A stretch of DNA of 64,000 nt from Liolophura sinensis (Eukaryota; Mollusca; Polyplacophora; Chitonida; Chitonidae): assembly GCF_032854445.1 (NCBI RefSeq), contig NC_088307.1:17808017-17872016 (forward strand). Direction: 5' to 3'. This document shows positions 34,439-46,167 of this stretch, in pieces; positions within the stretch are counted from its first letter, which is position 1; each line of letters begins with the position of its first letter. A model generated the notes under the pieces. The model saw only the letters and a list, made by a program, of their open reading frames with translations. It had not been told where the DNA came from and did no database searches. The translations under genes and the position numbers were made by a program.

Positions 34439-37400
34439 CTGGAAAAAATAACGAAACATGCATTTACTCATCATAAAAACTAGAGGTTTTAGAGGATTTT
34501 AGAGTAATTCAGATCGAGGAGTTTGGGGTTATTTCATAATGCAGTTCTCTGTTTATGGCAAAATTTCAAACTGTATTAAAATAGTTTCACTTTACACTTA
34601 GACTTTTAAAGTTAAGGCTCAAGAACATGGGCGGAGTAAACCAGACCGAGTAAGGAGAAACCACCTCAAGTTCGCTTCATTATTAGATAGGCAATTTATT
34701 TATTTATTTATTTATTTATTCGAGTGGTATACGTACTCAAAAGATGGTGAGCCGTATGCTCAATAATGTTTCACTCATACGACCATGGTCAGACATATAT
34801 GAATATAGGTAATCGGGATGACAGGAATATAAACTACCGCACTTCGCACAGGCATACCCGACAAACCTCCTGACTTAAAGCCACAGTTAACCATCTCAGC
34901 GGTCAAGGACCTCGCAGATGCATCTGAGCCTGCGCTTTAACCTTCTCGGTCAGCGAGGGCACAACTGATTCTTTAAAACCAAGCTTTCTTTCTTAATAAT
35001 GGATTTAAAAACTTGAGGCTTACTGACGACACAAAGGATGTTCTCACCGGAAGAGGTAACAATGCTGAGGAGGGTAAACGGATATAGATTCTTGGGTTCC
35101 CACGCATGCCAATGGAATGCCGGAAGTTTCACGATGAGACTGGTTTCCATGGTATCAGTGTTGACGTCACCCAGCATCTCCATTGTATAGTTTCCCTCAG
35201 CGTTAAGCAGATGAATCTGGTGGTGAAAGAAATGTTGAAGTGATTAGAAGAAACTTGTATCAGGCAAAATATCTGATACGGTGTAAGGCTTTCTCGAAAC
35301 GCACAAGCATAATCATAAATGTTTTTCTGGTTAATGTTGAAAAGCTTCTCGCAACGCCATTTCTGATGAAAGGCTTCTCGCAACGCCATTCCTTGTAACG
35401 CCGGGCTTTCTCCCTATTAGATTAACCTTATTAAATAATGTTCTCATAACGTCATTCCTGTTGAATGAATTTCTTCTAACGCCATTTTTTTTGAAAGCCA
35501 CTCTCGCAATGTCAATCCTACAGAAATCGCATTCTCCCTAACTTAAATAATATTAAAAGTTTTTACTCTGGCCTTGTTCTTATTGAGATGATTTCTTGTA
35601 ACGTCTTTCCTGTGGAAAGGCTTTCTCGTGATCTCAGATTTAGAGGAATTTGTTAATGTATTTGAATGTTTTACGCCGTACTCAAGAATATTTCACTTAT
35701 ACGACGGCGGCCAGCATCTTCAGCAAAATACAGAAAAGAATACTGAATGGGTTGAAAGTTAATGACAATTTAATGCCAATCAGACAGATATTCTAGACAA
35801 TTAGACAGATATTCTAGACAATTAGACAGATATTCTAGACAATTGGATATTCTAGACAATTAGGCAATGTCCATAGTTGGTTTGTATTAATTCTACCACA
35901 TACGACCGTTTTAGATCGTTCACAGAATTACACTGGCCTTTAATCTCCGGAGTGAAAAATCAGGGATGAATTCAGTACCATATATACCATATGTTTGTAT
36001 GTATAATCCAAGCCAATGTAAGTGTGTGTTTCTTAAATGAAACTGTTCCTGTCAACACAACTAAACAAGACATTAAAACAGAAGATGAATGGATTCTTTC
36101 TGAAGTAAAAAAATTATATAAAATAATAATAATAATTTGTTACTTTTTTTTCTTTGTTTGTTTTTTGCTTAACACCATATACTCGATAATTGTTTATGTC
36201 TACATTCGATAGCCATGAACGGTCATCATCAAGGCCTCAAGAAAAGAGAGAAAAAAATTCTCAATTTCAACTCATTTTGTTGTACCAGGATAAAACTTTA
36301 ATTAATACATCAAATTCCGTGACATGCATAATAGGATATTTCGAACGTTTGTCTTACTTCCGAAAAGCCAAAAAGGAAGTCTTGCACTAATCGTTTAGAA
36401 TTAGGAATTTATCATTGCTGATGTACACAATTTCATATTCCTTTACCAATCTAATATTAAAATGTCGTTTTATACAACGTCATTTTTTTCTCTGCCACCT
36501 AGGGATTTTCGCCTTCTAGGCACGCATATGAGTTTGATTTAATAGAACTTTGAAACGTAGATTCACACGGATTATATTTTAGGTAAATATGAACAGTCCC
36601 TACAACCATTTCACGGAGTTTGAATCCAACATATTTTCAGTACAGCTTTTTTTATGTTAATGTATTGCCTAGGCCATATCTTACTATACTATCATTAATT
36701 TACACGATATATGAGTGTTATTTTGTCTGTACTCATATAAAACTAAATCTGTAACGCTTGGTTACATATCAAATGTTGATCCGTTCCCAGCACAGATCAA
36801 TCTGATTATTAATTTTTTTATTTTATTTTCGTCATTTGATTTGTGATTTACGTCGCGAGCTCAAGAAAATTTCGCTTATACAATGGTGGCTAGCATTTTG
36901 GTGGGAGGAAACCCGGACAGATCTAGGGGGAAATACACGATCGCCCGCAGATAGCTGACAAAGCTTCGCACGGATGCGACCGGAGAGGAAGCTATCATGA
37001 GCTGGGCTTGATACGAGTATGGTACCGAATTAATACACAGATTGCGATAAAACGTTAATTCTTTTTCACCTATAAGAAGGGACTGGAGTATGCATGAAGT
37101 AAGGTTAATGAGATATAATATACGGACAACTATTAAAAATGAACAATCTCTTCTCTTTATAGTTTTCTTCTAAGCTTCAAGGTGACAAAGTAAAAAGGAT
37201 TTCCTATAGGGATTATGTATAAACTATTGTCGTCTCTTTGATGACATGGACGCATTGTATAGTAAGTGATTTCTACTTTTTGTTATATAGGACGTTTCTT
37301 CCGATTTCCTCAGATATCTATGAAAATAAACTGTTTTTTTGTGAGCTGAACTGTATATGACCAAAGCGTGATAAACACAGAAGATGTATGTATTTATGTA

Positions 37401-40400
37401 AATATGACCTGAATGACTTAAATGTATGTATTGTTCGTAACGCGTTTATGCTTTAGCACATAGAGTGCACAGTACACAGGAATCTAACTCTACCTGACAA
37501 ACTTGCCTACTTAAAAGAATACAGAATTGATTCTGATTGGCTGGCCTGGGATAGGCAAATTCAGGCTATGCCTAAACTCAGTGTTAGGTAGATGGCAGGG
37601 GTATTTAATCGTGAACAAGGCTGTAGGATTTAACCCAGGAAGCCCTATCTCCACTGTCATCCAATCAGCGTTGGTTCTGTATCCTTTTAAACTTCAACAT
37701 TAATTTTGCTGAAGAGCCAGCGAGATGGGACTTGTTTTAGGCGGGCAGTTGACCTATTGACCAATCGCCAATCTCCTCTGTCAATCAAAATACTGGCTGT
37801 ACATCAGCCATTGAGAATACTTATTGACGACGCCATTTTGCCCATCAAGTTAGCCCTTCAAATGAATAAGTTTGAACGGGAACACGTTTGGTGGGTGTGA
37901 AAAATTACTGGCGTGTGTGTGCGATTTGTAAAGTTGGAGTTCATGTAACGTGGAAGGGTGACGTCAGTTCATTTACGAGTCTTATTTTTAACATTGAACA
38001 TCTGAAAAATAAATCAACAACTAACAAATGCGTCAATCTCATATTTACAACTGTCTCTTTATTTTTCTGGTCAAGAGTATAAACACAGTGGAACCGGTGG
38101 TGCTTCATTGGATTTAAAGGATAGTCAGATGGTGGTAAGTCAAACTCCTTCATTCTAAGTTTCTCAAATTTTACAATGAGTATAACACTCTCGTTGGCAG
38201 GTATGGACAGAGCGTTCAGAATCTCTGGCGATCTGCATTGTGATCAACCACATAGACGGCGCTGTTATCCCTATGTACATATCTATCAAGTACATGGTAT
38301 TTAATAACATAGATGGCGCTGGTTGCCCATTGTAACCGTCTATCATTTATGTCATGTGTAACACCATAGATGGCGCCTCTTGTAGCATGAGATCTTTACA
38401 TATTAACGGGAAAGACGTAATTGTCCGTTACTTTTGAATCACAATCTGATCGGTTAGGGTCTGTAATGCTCTTCATTTTCAAACTGTATCTAATACCGCT
38501 TAACCTGGGGCTAGGGGCCGTAAAGGTAGTCATGCTCATTACATCAGCATGATGCCTTTATGAACAGTTGCAATTAAAGAGCGACTGAGATATTTGACAT
38601 GGAACTCATTCACGGACTATGAATTTGAACTTTGATATGGAATTCATGCCTGGAATATCCATTGTCTGCCCGGCATCATTGAAAACTGATGACCGCTTCT
38701 CTCTTACCGGCTTTATTTCTTATTTGTATAATTTCTTACATACCTTTGTCTTTGGGGGCTAGTGTTAAACGTTGTTTTGGAAATGGATCTTGCGATTAGC
38801 GATTTGGAACGCCTTTTACGGACTACGAATGGTATAGGAATGTCGGACATGACACTTATATTTACCTTGAGCGCCTCTCCTTGATGATAATAAAGGTATA
38901 TAGGGAAATCGCCGACATACTGCCAGGGTTTGATGTCGCCGCTGCCGATGAGATAAGTCACAGTGTGGGCGAAACCTGGGCCGTCAGCGAAGAGGGCAGT
39001 GGGCTGGCCGACACACCCTCCTGTCTGTGAGACTGACAGATTGTACCTTTCCACAGCTTGATTCCTCTCTGTCATTATGGCACGCCTGGCCCTGCAAAGA
39101 CACGGAGACTGACATTTTGACACATTGATTACCTCATTAACAAACTGTTGTTTAATTGGTTGATTTGAGTTTCGGTGTGGTTACTAACACCCTTTTCAAT
39201 TCGATGATTGAGTGATTCAACAATAAAAAAAAAAGTTAGCTTAAATCTTCATTAGTAGCTAAATAAATTTTTGTTGTGAATTATAGCTTAGGCGAGCGAG
39301 GTATATAACAAACTACACAATCATCAAGACTGTTTGTCATTACCGGTACATCGTAACAGCACACAGTAAATTTTGACACGAGAAACCAACGTGACGTCAC
39401 TGCGCATATAAACAATCGGTATGGTACAAAGAGCCAACCATACATGATTCATACATTTGAATGCATTTGGTTTGGTGGATAAACAAACTAACTGAAATAT
39501 AAGTAAAGGTATTTTCAGGCATGAGTGGTCATTCTGATCAGACATAACCTTGATGAAGCGGCTGGGCGGTACCATAAATAAACTGTGGGCTTGTAAATTT
39601 ACGTCAGCTCCTGTCATCTTCCTACGCCATTGGTCTCTTCTGTTGTGCGTATGCGTTGACGTTAATTTATTTATCTATTTATCCATTTTTATCTAAGAAT
39701 TTGTTTGATTTTTGTTTATCGCCACACTCAAGAATTTTCAGTTTAAATGAAGGCATTCAGTTTTATTTGCTGGGGGGACCGGGTTCCCGGCGCAAAGCGC
39801 CTCTCTTCGCTATGTAACTGACAGAGCTCCTGACTTAAAGACGCAGCCGAAGGAGCGAGAGCTGAATTCGAACCCACAACCTGAACGGCCTAATAATCGC
39901 AGCGAGCCAGCTCTGTAACCCTTTGCACCAGTTAGAGCCCCTCCCCTCGAATTTATGGGCTGTTTCTCCTGAATACGTCATTACGCTGCACCTGAAATTC
40001 TCATTATACTGAATGTATAAGCATTAAAATGATACAAGGACAGATGCATAAGCAACAAAAGGAATACATCCATTTGTAAGGTCATACTTTCGCGTGTAGC
40101 CAGGCGACAAGTGAGCCTAAGGGCTGACAACAAGTGGCTATATACTTAATGGGTAACGCATCTCATATACATAAAACAACTTCACAAATGATCCCATACA
40201 GAATATAACCTTCGGGCTATGGTCCCAACTTTTCTTTAGTTTTCATGCATCATATTTATGGCAGCATTTGTATATGTGCTTGCTGAGATGTAACGTTCAT
40301 ATGTAATTAACAGTACCAGGTAACACTCACAAGGTATTTAAACTGTGAAAACGTACATCTTTGCTACTGCCTGATGGCTTATGACTAATGGCCGGATTTG

Positions 40401-42455
40401 CATTATGATAAAATGACTGACTGACTAGCCGATTGGCTAACTTATGTCTGACTGACTCAATGGCTGACTGATTAAACTATTTGACTCACTGACTCACTGA
40501 CAGGGTCAGGTACTTCAATCACTTTCTGACTGACGTGAATTTTTAACTCATTTGACTGGCTGACTGACTGGCTTGCCGGAAGGATGACTGAGTGTAAGGC
40601 TGACTAAATCATTGAGTGTTTGACTGGTGGAGTAATATCTGACTCATTCACATCATGAATGAGTCACTCACTCATAACTTCTTAACCAAAGTTCACGCTG
40701 AATGCCGAGAAGATTGATTTAATATTTGACTTAACGACTCATTTCTGGACTAACTAAATGGCTGACATACTGAATATGCGGTTTAGTGAATAATTATTGC
40801 TCGAGTGAATAATTATATATTCATAGATACATATCTGGACAGTGACAAGGCCATTCTGCCTTATTTGCCAGTGGGTACAACAAGAATATTTAATAGCTTA
40901 TAACGTGTTTAATTAATGTTGTATTACCCCCAATGCATTTGTATTTCTAGTTAATCAATTATCCTTATATAGACCTAAAAAATTGTTTACATCTCTTTTC
41001 CCGACTCAGTAAATATACTTTGACTAACCAATGGTACACTTGGATTTGCTTGACCCGTTTTTGGATGTAAACTCTCACTGAGAAAATTTTATGTTATTCG
41101 GGGGTTGTAGCAAAAAACGAAAAAAAAATATGCAGAACATACATATCGATGACCTTCACCCAACTAGGTCATGCATCGGGCTATACATGTGGGGTAGGGA
41201 AATGGTTCAACGAGCAACGGGCTATACAGGCGTATGTACCGTATTTGACATAAAAACTCACCCACAGGTTCTAAAGTAATACCTTTGGCGCTGAAACAAT
41301 TTTCCCGCACGATATCATACTAAACACCTCCCAAACAAAGTTCATACCATCTTTCTAAGATTAATATAACCTTCAGAATCATGCAAAATAAGAACTTAAA
41401 TAGATTTATTTTACACCGCTACTGTAGTATGTACGATCCAATTCCCTTGTCTCAACATTGTTGGGAAGTTTTAAACAGCTTAATTCGAATGAATTCATTG
41501 AATTACAAGCCAATGATTGAGTCCTGGTGTGTTTATGCAAATATACGATACGAGATGATAAATCGATCTGCCATGGTTGCATTCCAAAACAAAAATGCCG
41601 CATTCATCTGTCTTATCTCAACCCTTAAAACCTCCCCACTGCCCCTTATGAATGCAATATCCTAATCTGCAACGTAAAAAAAAAACAGTCAAAACACCCG
41701 GTAGTCACGTTGATTAACTTCATATAAAACGAAAACATTGCTCTTTCGAAAACCGTCTTCCTCTATGGCCGTACGTGGGAAGACCTGCCACCAACCTGCG
41801 AATTGTCCTGGTTTCCACAGAGCTCTGTCCGGTTTCCTCCCACCATAATGCTGGTCACGTCGTATAAATGAAACATTCTGGAGTACGGCGTAAAACACCA
41901 ATCAAATAAATAAATAAATTCGTTCGAAAAATATATTGCGTATGACACCCATATCCATTTATTACTCCTGGGTTCGATTCCTCAAAGATAATTCAAAACG
42001 TTGTCACAATGTTTGGTTATTGGGTTTTGGGAGTTTAAATTTTTACACATTCGACTTTAGATAATACTGAAGAAGTAATCAAAATTTTAATTTACAAATC
42101 ACGAAAATAAGCTCTAAAATCATATTTGAAATTCTGACGTAAGTCAAAACTGGCTTTGTGGAAGGGTATTCAGGGTCCTCGATGGCATAATAAAAAATTA
42201 AAACAATAAGTGTAATATTTTTTCAATTTTTGGAATAACCCCATTTTTATACTTTTTTTTAACTTTTTAAAAAATATGTAATATATATACTTACGGGCAG
42301 TTCAGCGTGTAAAAAATAATCAGCGCCGCAAGGGCGATTAAAGCTCCGATAAATAGCAGTAGAATGATGGATATGAAGGCAGAACGCTTGTACGCCTTGT
42401 CGAAGATTTCTTCCTGCTGACGCCGTTGTTGTTGTTTTTGTTTAAGAAGAGACAT
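34287..42455 (-). CDS. Single-pass membrane protein of unknown family, four exons (whole gene span)
   Basis: On the minus strand, exons 42455-42295, 39091-38866, 35216-35048 and 34438-34287 join in phases 2, 0 and 1, all with GT-AG borders, giving about 235 residues. The N-terminus is Gln/Lys/Arg-rich (about 25 residues); one hydrophobic segment follows (about 27-48, IISIILLLF-like). The remaining 185 or so residues hold three N-glycosylation sequons (NLS, NYT, NSS) and three cysteines. This argues for a type II topology with the C-terminal domain outside the cell or in the lumen. The basic residues just before the membrane segment agree with the positive-inside rule. I do not recognise the C-terminal domain. 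Introns are 3-3.8 kb, full of SINEs and one Penelope fragment. Confidence 0.8.
34692..34955 (-). mobile_element. SINE family 1-like, strongly diverged reverse copy
   Basis: An ATTT-repeat run, GTATACGTACTCAA, TTTCACTCATACGACCATGG, then ACAAACCTCCTGACTTAAAG and a degenerate head. It lies in intron 3 of the membrane-protein gene. Its CTGACTTAAAG stretch is shared with the element at 39662-39945. Confidence 0.55.
35048..35216 (-). CDS. Exon 3 of the membrane protein
   Basis: Acceptor TTTCACCACCAG, donor TCCG/GTGAGA, entering in phase 0 and leaving in phase 1. It encodes IHLLNAEGNYTMEML, METSLIVKLPAFHWHAW and PFTLLSIVTSS, with an NYT sequon. Confidence 0.78.
35655..35716 (-). mobile_element. SINE family 1, short reverse fragment
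   Basis: TTTTACGCCGTACTCAAGAA, TATTTCACTTATACGACGGC and GGCCAGCATC. Confidence 0.85.
35775..35855. repeat. 21-bp tandem repeat, about 3.5 copies
   Basis: GACAGATATTCTAGACAATT plus A, perfectly repeated with a truncated last unit. Confidence 0.92.
36835..37025 (-). mobile_element. SINE family 1, diverged reverse copy
   Basis: CATTTGATTTGTGATTTACG, GCTTATACAATGGTGGCTAG, TTTTGGTGGGAGGAAACCC and GACCGGAGAGGAAGC. Confidence 0.8.
38097..38865 (+). mobile_element. Penelope-like element, internally deleted 3' copy
   Basis: CTTCATTGGATTTAAAGGA matches the reverse transcriptase ORF at about 52.96 kb. The copy then jumps to CCTTCATTCTAAGTTTCTC (53.19 kb) and follows the full element to its terminal ATAGGAATGTCGGAC. 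About 230 bp of coding sequence is missing relative to the full copy. It lies in a membrane-protein intron in the opposite orientation and ends exactly at an exon border. Confidence 0.88.
38866..39091 (-). CDS. Exon 2 of the membrane protein
   Basis: Acceptor GTGTCTTTGCAG, donor CTCAAG/GTAAAT. It encodes 75 residues including MTERNQAVERYNLSVS, GGCVGQPTALF and YVGDFPIYLYYHQGEALK, with an NLS sequon. The donor sequence itself lies in the end of a Penelope-like repeat (see findings). Confidence 0.8.
39662..39945 (-). mobile_element. tRNA-derived SINE, diverged reverse copy
   Basis: Read in reverse it starts GGGGCTCTAACTGGTGCAAA, has a B-box-like GGGTTCGAATTC, and ends with an ATTT/AAAT tail. 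The head differs from family 1, suggesting a related but separate tRNA source. Confidence 0.6.
40420..40780. repeat. Degenerate CTGACTGA-type simple repeat
   Basis: Many scattered TGACTGACTGG, GACTCACTGAC and GGCTGACTGA motifs over about 350 bases, too irregular for a clean period. Confidence 0.7.
41760..41923 (+). mobile_element. SINE family 1, forward partial copy
   Basis: GGCCGTACGTGGGAAGACCT, CGGTTTCCTCCCACCATAAT and GAGTACGGCGTAAAACACCA with an AATA-repeat tail. Confidence 0.88.
42295..42455 (-). CDS. Exon 1: cytoplasmic tail and membrane anchor
   Basis: ATG followed by SLLKQKQQQRRQQEEIF, then a 20-odd residue hydrophobic run (FISIILLLFIGALIAL and onward) ending TLNC. Donor CC/GTAAGT, phase 2. 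It is the only ORF here with a clear membrane segment. Confidence 0.8.
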
Positions 42456-42616
42456 GGTGTTTAGTGTAACTGTTCCTCGGTGTCTAGGTTACTGATCCAG
42501 TGATCCCTTTTGTGCCCAGTCTGCACACTGTGTGTGTTTTGTACTTGTGAAGGTATAAACTGTTGGCTGAAAGAAGAGGGGGTATATATGCCCTTGAAAA
42601 ATGTGTACGACAGTTA

Positions 42617-43070
42617 CAGGTCAACACAGCCAGTACGAATTGTCAGACCAAACACTTGTTGTATTCAAGCAGTTGTTCACACGGTTTGTTCGTCTGTTGA
42701 TCACACACAGCAAGTACGAATTGTCAGACCAAACACTTGTTTTATTCCAGCAGTTGTTCACACGGTTTGTTCGTCTGTTGATCACACACAGCAAGTACGA
42801 ATTGTCAGACCAAACGCTTGTTGTATTCCAAAAGTTGTTCACACGGTTTGTTCGTCTGTTGATCCCACACAGCAAGTAGGCTACGAATTGTCAGACTAAA
42901 CGCTTGTTGTATTTTCAAAGTTGTTCACACGGTTTGTTAGTCTGTTGATCACACACAGCAAGTATGAACTACCATACAAGGGCTTGTTGTAACCCAGGAG
43001 TTGTTCACACAGTTTGATCTCCTGTTGATCACACACAGCAAGTACGAATTGTCAGACAGCGCGTGTTGTA
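42617..43070. repeat. 81-bp minisatellite upstream of the membrane-protein gene
   Basis: The unit CAAGTACGAATTGTCAGACC, AAACACTTGTT, TTGTTCACACGGTTTGTTCG, TCTGTTGATCACACACAG is repeated about six times (GTACGAA at 42633, 42714 and 42795), decaying upstream. Since 81 is divisible by three, several frames stay open; I see no real ORF. It begins about 160 bp upstream of the ATG, in the probable promoter. Confidence 0.92.
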
Positions 43071-43684
43071 AACCAAGTGTTGTCCACGCGGTTGTTTCGC
43101 CTGTTGGTCTCGCAGTGTACGAAGTGTCAGTCTCTACAGGAACTGGTCACAATCTGGGGTTGCTGGCTGTCCATACATAAACACCATAAACAGGTATCAA
43201 GCATGCAGGAGTGGTTTTATCTTCTTTTCAGAATTCGTCAACGGTATCCGTGCATGCAAAAAACAAAAAGACTACACTTCCACGTTTTATCCACGCCCCT
43301 GTGTTCACCCAAAGCATTTGAACTGTGTAAGGAAAGTCAGTCTACCGAACAGGCTCGTTCCATTACTCAGCTACGTAGTATTTTTATGCAATTTTTTAAA
43401 TCACGGTTTCGTCAGTTTCTCAACTCCTATGGCTCCTGCTTTGCCCTGTATACGTCGGTATTCTATCGGAGTTTCCAACTCTTCTGGCTTGTGCTATGTA
43501 CCATATATCTAACAACGCCAGTGCGACCACTATATTAGCAGTGAGCTGTGTGGCTTTATTTTATCAGGTAAAGTCCCGTCAGTGGTCACGGGCTGTTGAA
43601 TTTGCTAGACAAGGGGGAGACGGGTTAAGAGATGTCAGGGCAGAGAGCAAAGCCACTGGGGGTAGCTGAGTTGACGAAATGCTT

Positions 43685-43912
43685 TTAGACACCGCGTCCT
43701 CTTGACACGCTCAGTTGGTGAATCCCTGCGTGGTCCAACAGGAAATACCACCTCATGTCGACATCGATACCACCCTCCACGATCGGAGTCTTTATATTTC
43801 CGTGCACAGAAATGTCAAAAGGCTTGGCCTGCGTAAAAAAATGGCTGTCAAATAGGGCAGAGTCCGTGCTCACATCAGGCAAATCTTGCAATATGGTGTG
43901 CCCCTTGGTCAC
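43685..43912 (-). CDS. Unassigned ORF or terminal exon
   Basis: About 75 open codons on the minus strand, including SALFDSHFFTQAKPFDIS, NIKTPIVEGGIDVDMRWYFL and a TAA stop, with protein-like composition. An acceptor-like GATGTCCAG lies just upstream, so this could be a last exon of a gene whose earlier exons I cannot find. I do not recognise it. It may equally be a fragment of an element. Confidence 0.25.
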   Translation of the reverse strand: MTKGHTILQDLPDVSTDSALFDSHFFTQAKPFDISVHGNIKTPIVEGGIDVDMRWYFLLDHAGIHQLSVSRGRGV

Positions 43913-44519
43913 ACGTGACTGGACATCGTATCAAAGGCGAAAAATGACTTTGTTTACTTCACTTCAGAAGTCTTTGTATCATACTCTTTCACTCTCACAA
44001 GTAATAAATAGGTTGGTGAATCAGTATGAGTATATACGCAGTTTTTCATGATGTATGCTAAACATGTTATATCTACTGACAGACGTATGCATCGTGTCCA
44101 CACTGCAGTAATTCGACATGCACGTAAAATAGAACAGTTTATCAGAAAAGTCTCACCAGAGGTGGAAATGGCTGCGGAGGCGTATTCTTCGTTTTTTTTT
44201 CTCCCTCCCCACATTATAATCAACGAAAAGAACGACTACAGCGAGATGTTTGACGTCTGGGTGAATACGATGGACATTAATTACAATAACCTTAGTAGCA
44301 TTTGGTAAAGTTTTCACATTATAAAGCACATCATATTTAATTTATTTCTGTTTTATTCTGTATAGTTGTTGTCTATATACAACTAAAAAAATGGAAATAT
44401 TTATGAGTTTTTACGATGTGAAAGTTTAATTGGATATCATGTCTAGAATATCAAAAACTAATGATTGCTTTTCTTTGACATGTAACTAGCTTAATTTATT
44501 AGGTGTATATTATTGCTTA

Positions 44520-44925
44520 AGCTGGGGACACACTAGGCGAATTTTTTGGCTTGAAGTGATAGCATATAGTTGCAGACACACTAGGCGGATTTTTCCGTGG
44601 ATCGTGGTCATTAGGTAAGGTCATGTGACCTAGTAAACCCAGTGACACAAACAAAAGTGTACAGTTCAACACAATTCCGTGTGGTTTGATTTGTCAGCTA
44701 CATGGCCGAAATTTGATGGAGAGGACACACTACGCGGATCGAATGAAATCGCTGGCGTATTTCTTTTCTAATGTCTGACATGTTTGATATAAGCGAATTT
44801 CGGGATCGGACAAGATCGCCTGCGAAAATATAGCCTGCGTGGACACATTAGGAGGATTTTGATAAATTTACAAAATACGCCTGTACGAGCGAAAACATGT
44901 GTCTAGTGTGTACCCGGCTTTACAT
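44520..44925. mobile_element. MITE-like TIR element
   Basis: It starts CTGGGGACACACTAGGCG and ends GTCTAGTGTGTACCCGGC, which are imperfect inverses. A TTAA precedes the left end and TTTA follows the right one, so a piggyBac-like TTAA target is possible. Internal partial copies of the terminal motif (GACACACTAGGCGGATTTTT) occur. No ORF. Confidence 0.6.
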
Positions 44926-45119
44926 ATTCCTTTGGGGACTGCTGGTTTATGATGTCGGTGAAGGCAGTTGGCGGTTCGCACTTAGCAGTTAGTTATTCGC
45001 TGGGGAGTAGTCCTTATTTTAACTTATATGTATTTCCTTCATTACCACTGTTCTATAAATATTTAAGTGGTTCTAGATAGCACAAAATCTCATTTTCAAA
45101 AAAACTTTATATCTAGGCA

Positions 45120-45250
45120 TATATCAACACCCCAGGATGGGTTGGCCCGGCATCATTGTAATGTGACTGGGTGGGGTGTCCTGTCTGGTATCTTTGGCCT
45201 GATACTTCAGTGGCGGCAACACTTTGGCGGCGTGAACTCTGCTACAAGAA
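45120..45250 (-). mobile_element. SINE family 2, reverse fragment
   Basis: GGTTGGCCCGGCATCATTGT, CTGGGTGGGGTGTCCTGTCT, GATACTTCAGTGGCGGCAAC and GAAGACACAGT match the reverse of 18770-18900. Confidence 0.65.
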
Positions 45251-45733
45251 GACACAGTCTATACACATGGTGAATAACTCCTCATCTTCGTAAGACTGAA
45301 AAGTGTTAAGCCCACTTACCATAATGCCCGCTAGTTTATCGCCCGCCGCTATTCGCATCTGCACATACATGAAAAGGTATGACTGCCGATACGAACAGAT
45401 AATTGTGTGACGTGATAGCTATTCATGAGTTAGTGTTACATAACCGTGTGCTCCCAAGTTAAAAGCTTTTTTTACCTATATGTTGCATAACACGTTTCTG
45501 TGGTCATATTCTCTGGATTTGGTGCCTTTTTTTATGTTAAACTGAATAAAACAACAATTATTGGACATCGAAGATGGCGCTGTAGGGCTAATCTATGCCC
45601 ACTTGCCATAATGCTTGCTAGGTCATCACCCACCACTATTCGCTTCTGCACACACATGAAAAGGTATGACTGCCGATACCAACAGATAATTATGTGACAT
45701 GATAAGCTATTCTATCCAGAAGATAGAGACCAC

Positions 45734-46078
45734 GTGGTTTCCCTGGTTGCAAACAGGGTGGGTGAAGAAATTCGTCCCGCAAAATATTACATAGGAAAAT
45801 GCCTGTTGTCAAATCGATGTCAGCGATATTGTATTCGTTGGATTTATGTCATTTTCAGCTTTCCAGATAGTCTAGGTGTTTTGCAGAATTCATGTGATGT
45901 TTTTGTGCAACATAACGCTAGACCTGAAAGCCGTCGACTAAAACTGACATATTTGAATACGAGCATGCAGTATGAACACATGCCGTATTTCGTACAGAGA
46001 ATTTCAGGGGGGAATAACTCTGGGCCGCTTGTTGACACGGCTATAGACGGGGAACAGCCTTTGGCGCTGTATGGTTAA
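45734..46078 (+). pseudogene. Possible gene fragment within module B
   Basis: The first module B has 114 open codons, with RPESRRLKLTYLNTSMQYEH, MPYFVQRISGGNNSGPL and IDGEQPLALYG. The second copy (about 46787-46987) keeps the end but differs mostly at amino-acid-changing positions and is frame-broken upstream. I see no domain. Both look like relics of a duplicated gene or element rather than a working gene. Confidence 0.3.
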
Positions 46079-46167
46079 TCTAATCCCACTTTTTCAAATG
46101 GATATATGTAAAACTGAATAAAATAATAATTATTGGGACATCACTGATAGCGCTGTATGGTTAATCT

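Larger units (their letters stand above)
35217..38865 (-). other. Intron 2 of the membrane-protein gene
   Basis: It contains runs of related CTTTCTCGCAACGCC-like text (35.34-35.63 kb), SINE fragments (35655-35716, 36835-37025), a 21-bp tandem repeat (35775-35855) and a Penelope-like end fragment (38097-38865). No exon is visible. Confidence 0.55.
39092..42294 (-). other. Intron 1 of the membrane-protein gene
   Basis: It contains a tRNA-like reverse SINE (39662-39945), a CTGACTGA-rich degenerate stretch (40420-40780) and a forward SINE (41760-41923). Small open frames at 41.1 and 41.4 kb show no coding signal. Confidence 0.55.

Noticed and set aside
42510-42899. ORFs of 84-129 codons in the 81-bp array
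   Set aside because: Same cause as the 48-bp array: the repeat length is divisible by three. No support as protein.
43077-43538. 153-codon ORF downstream of the 81-bp array
   Set aside because: Part lies in the decayed repeat, the composition is biased, and no domain or splice context is seen. Coding cannot be excluded but is unsupported.
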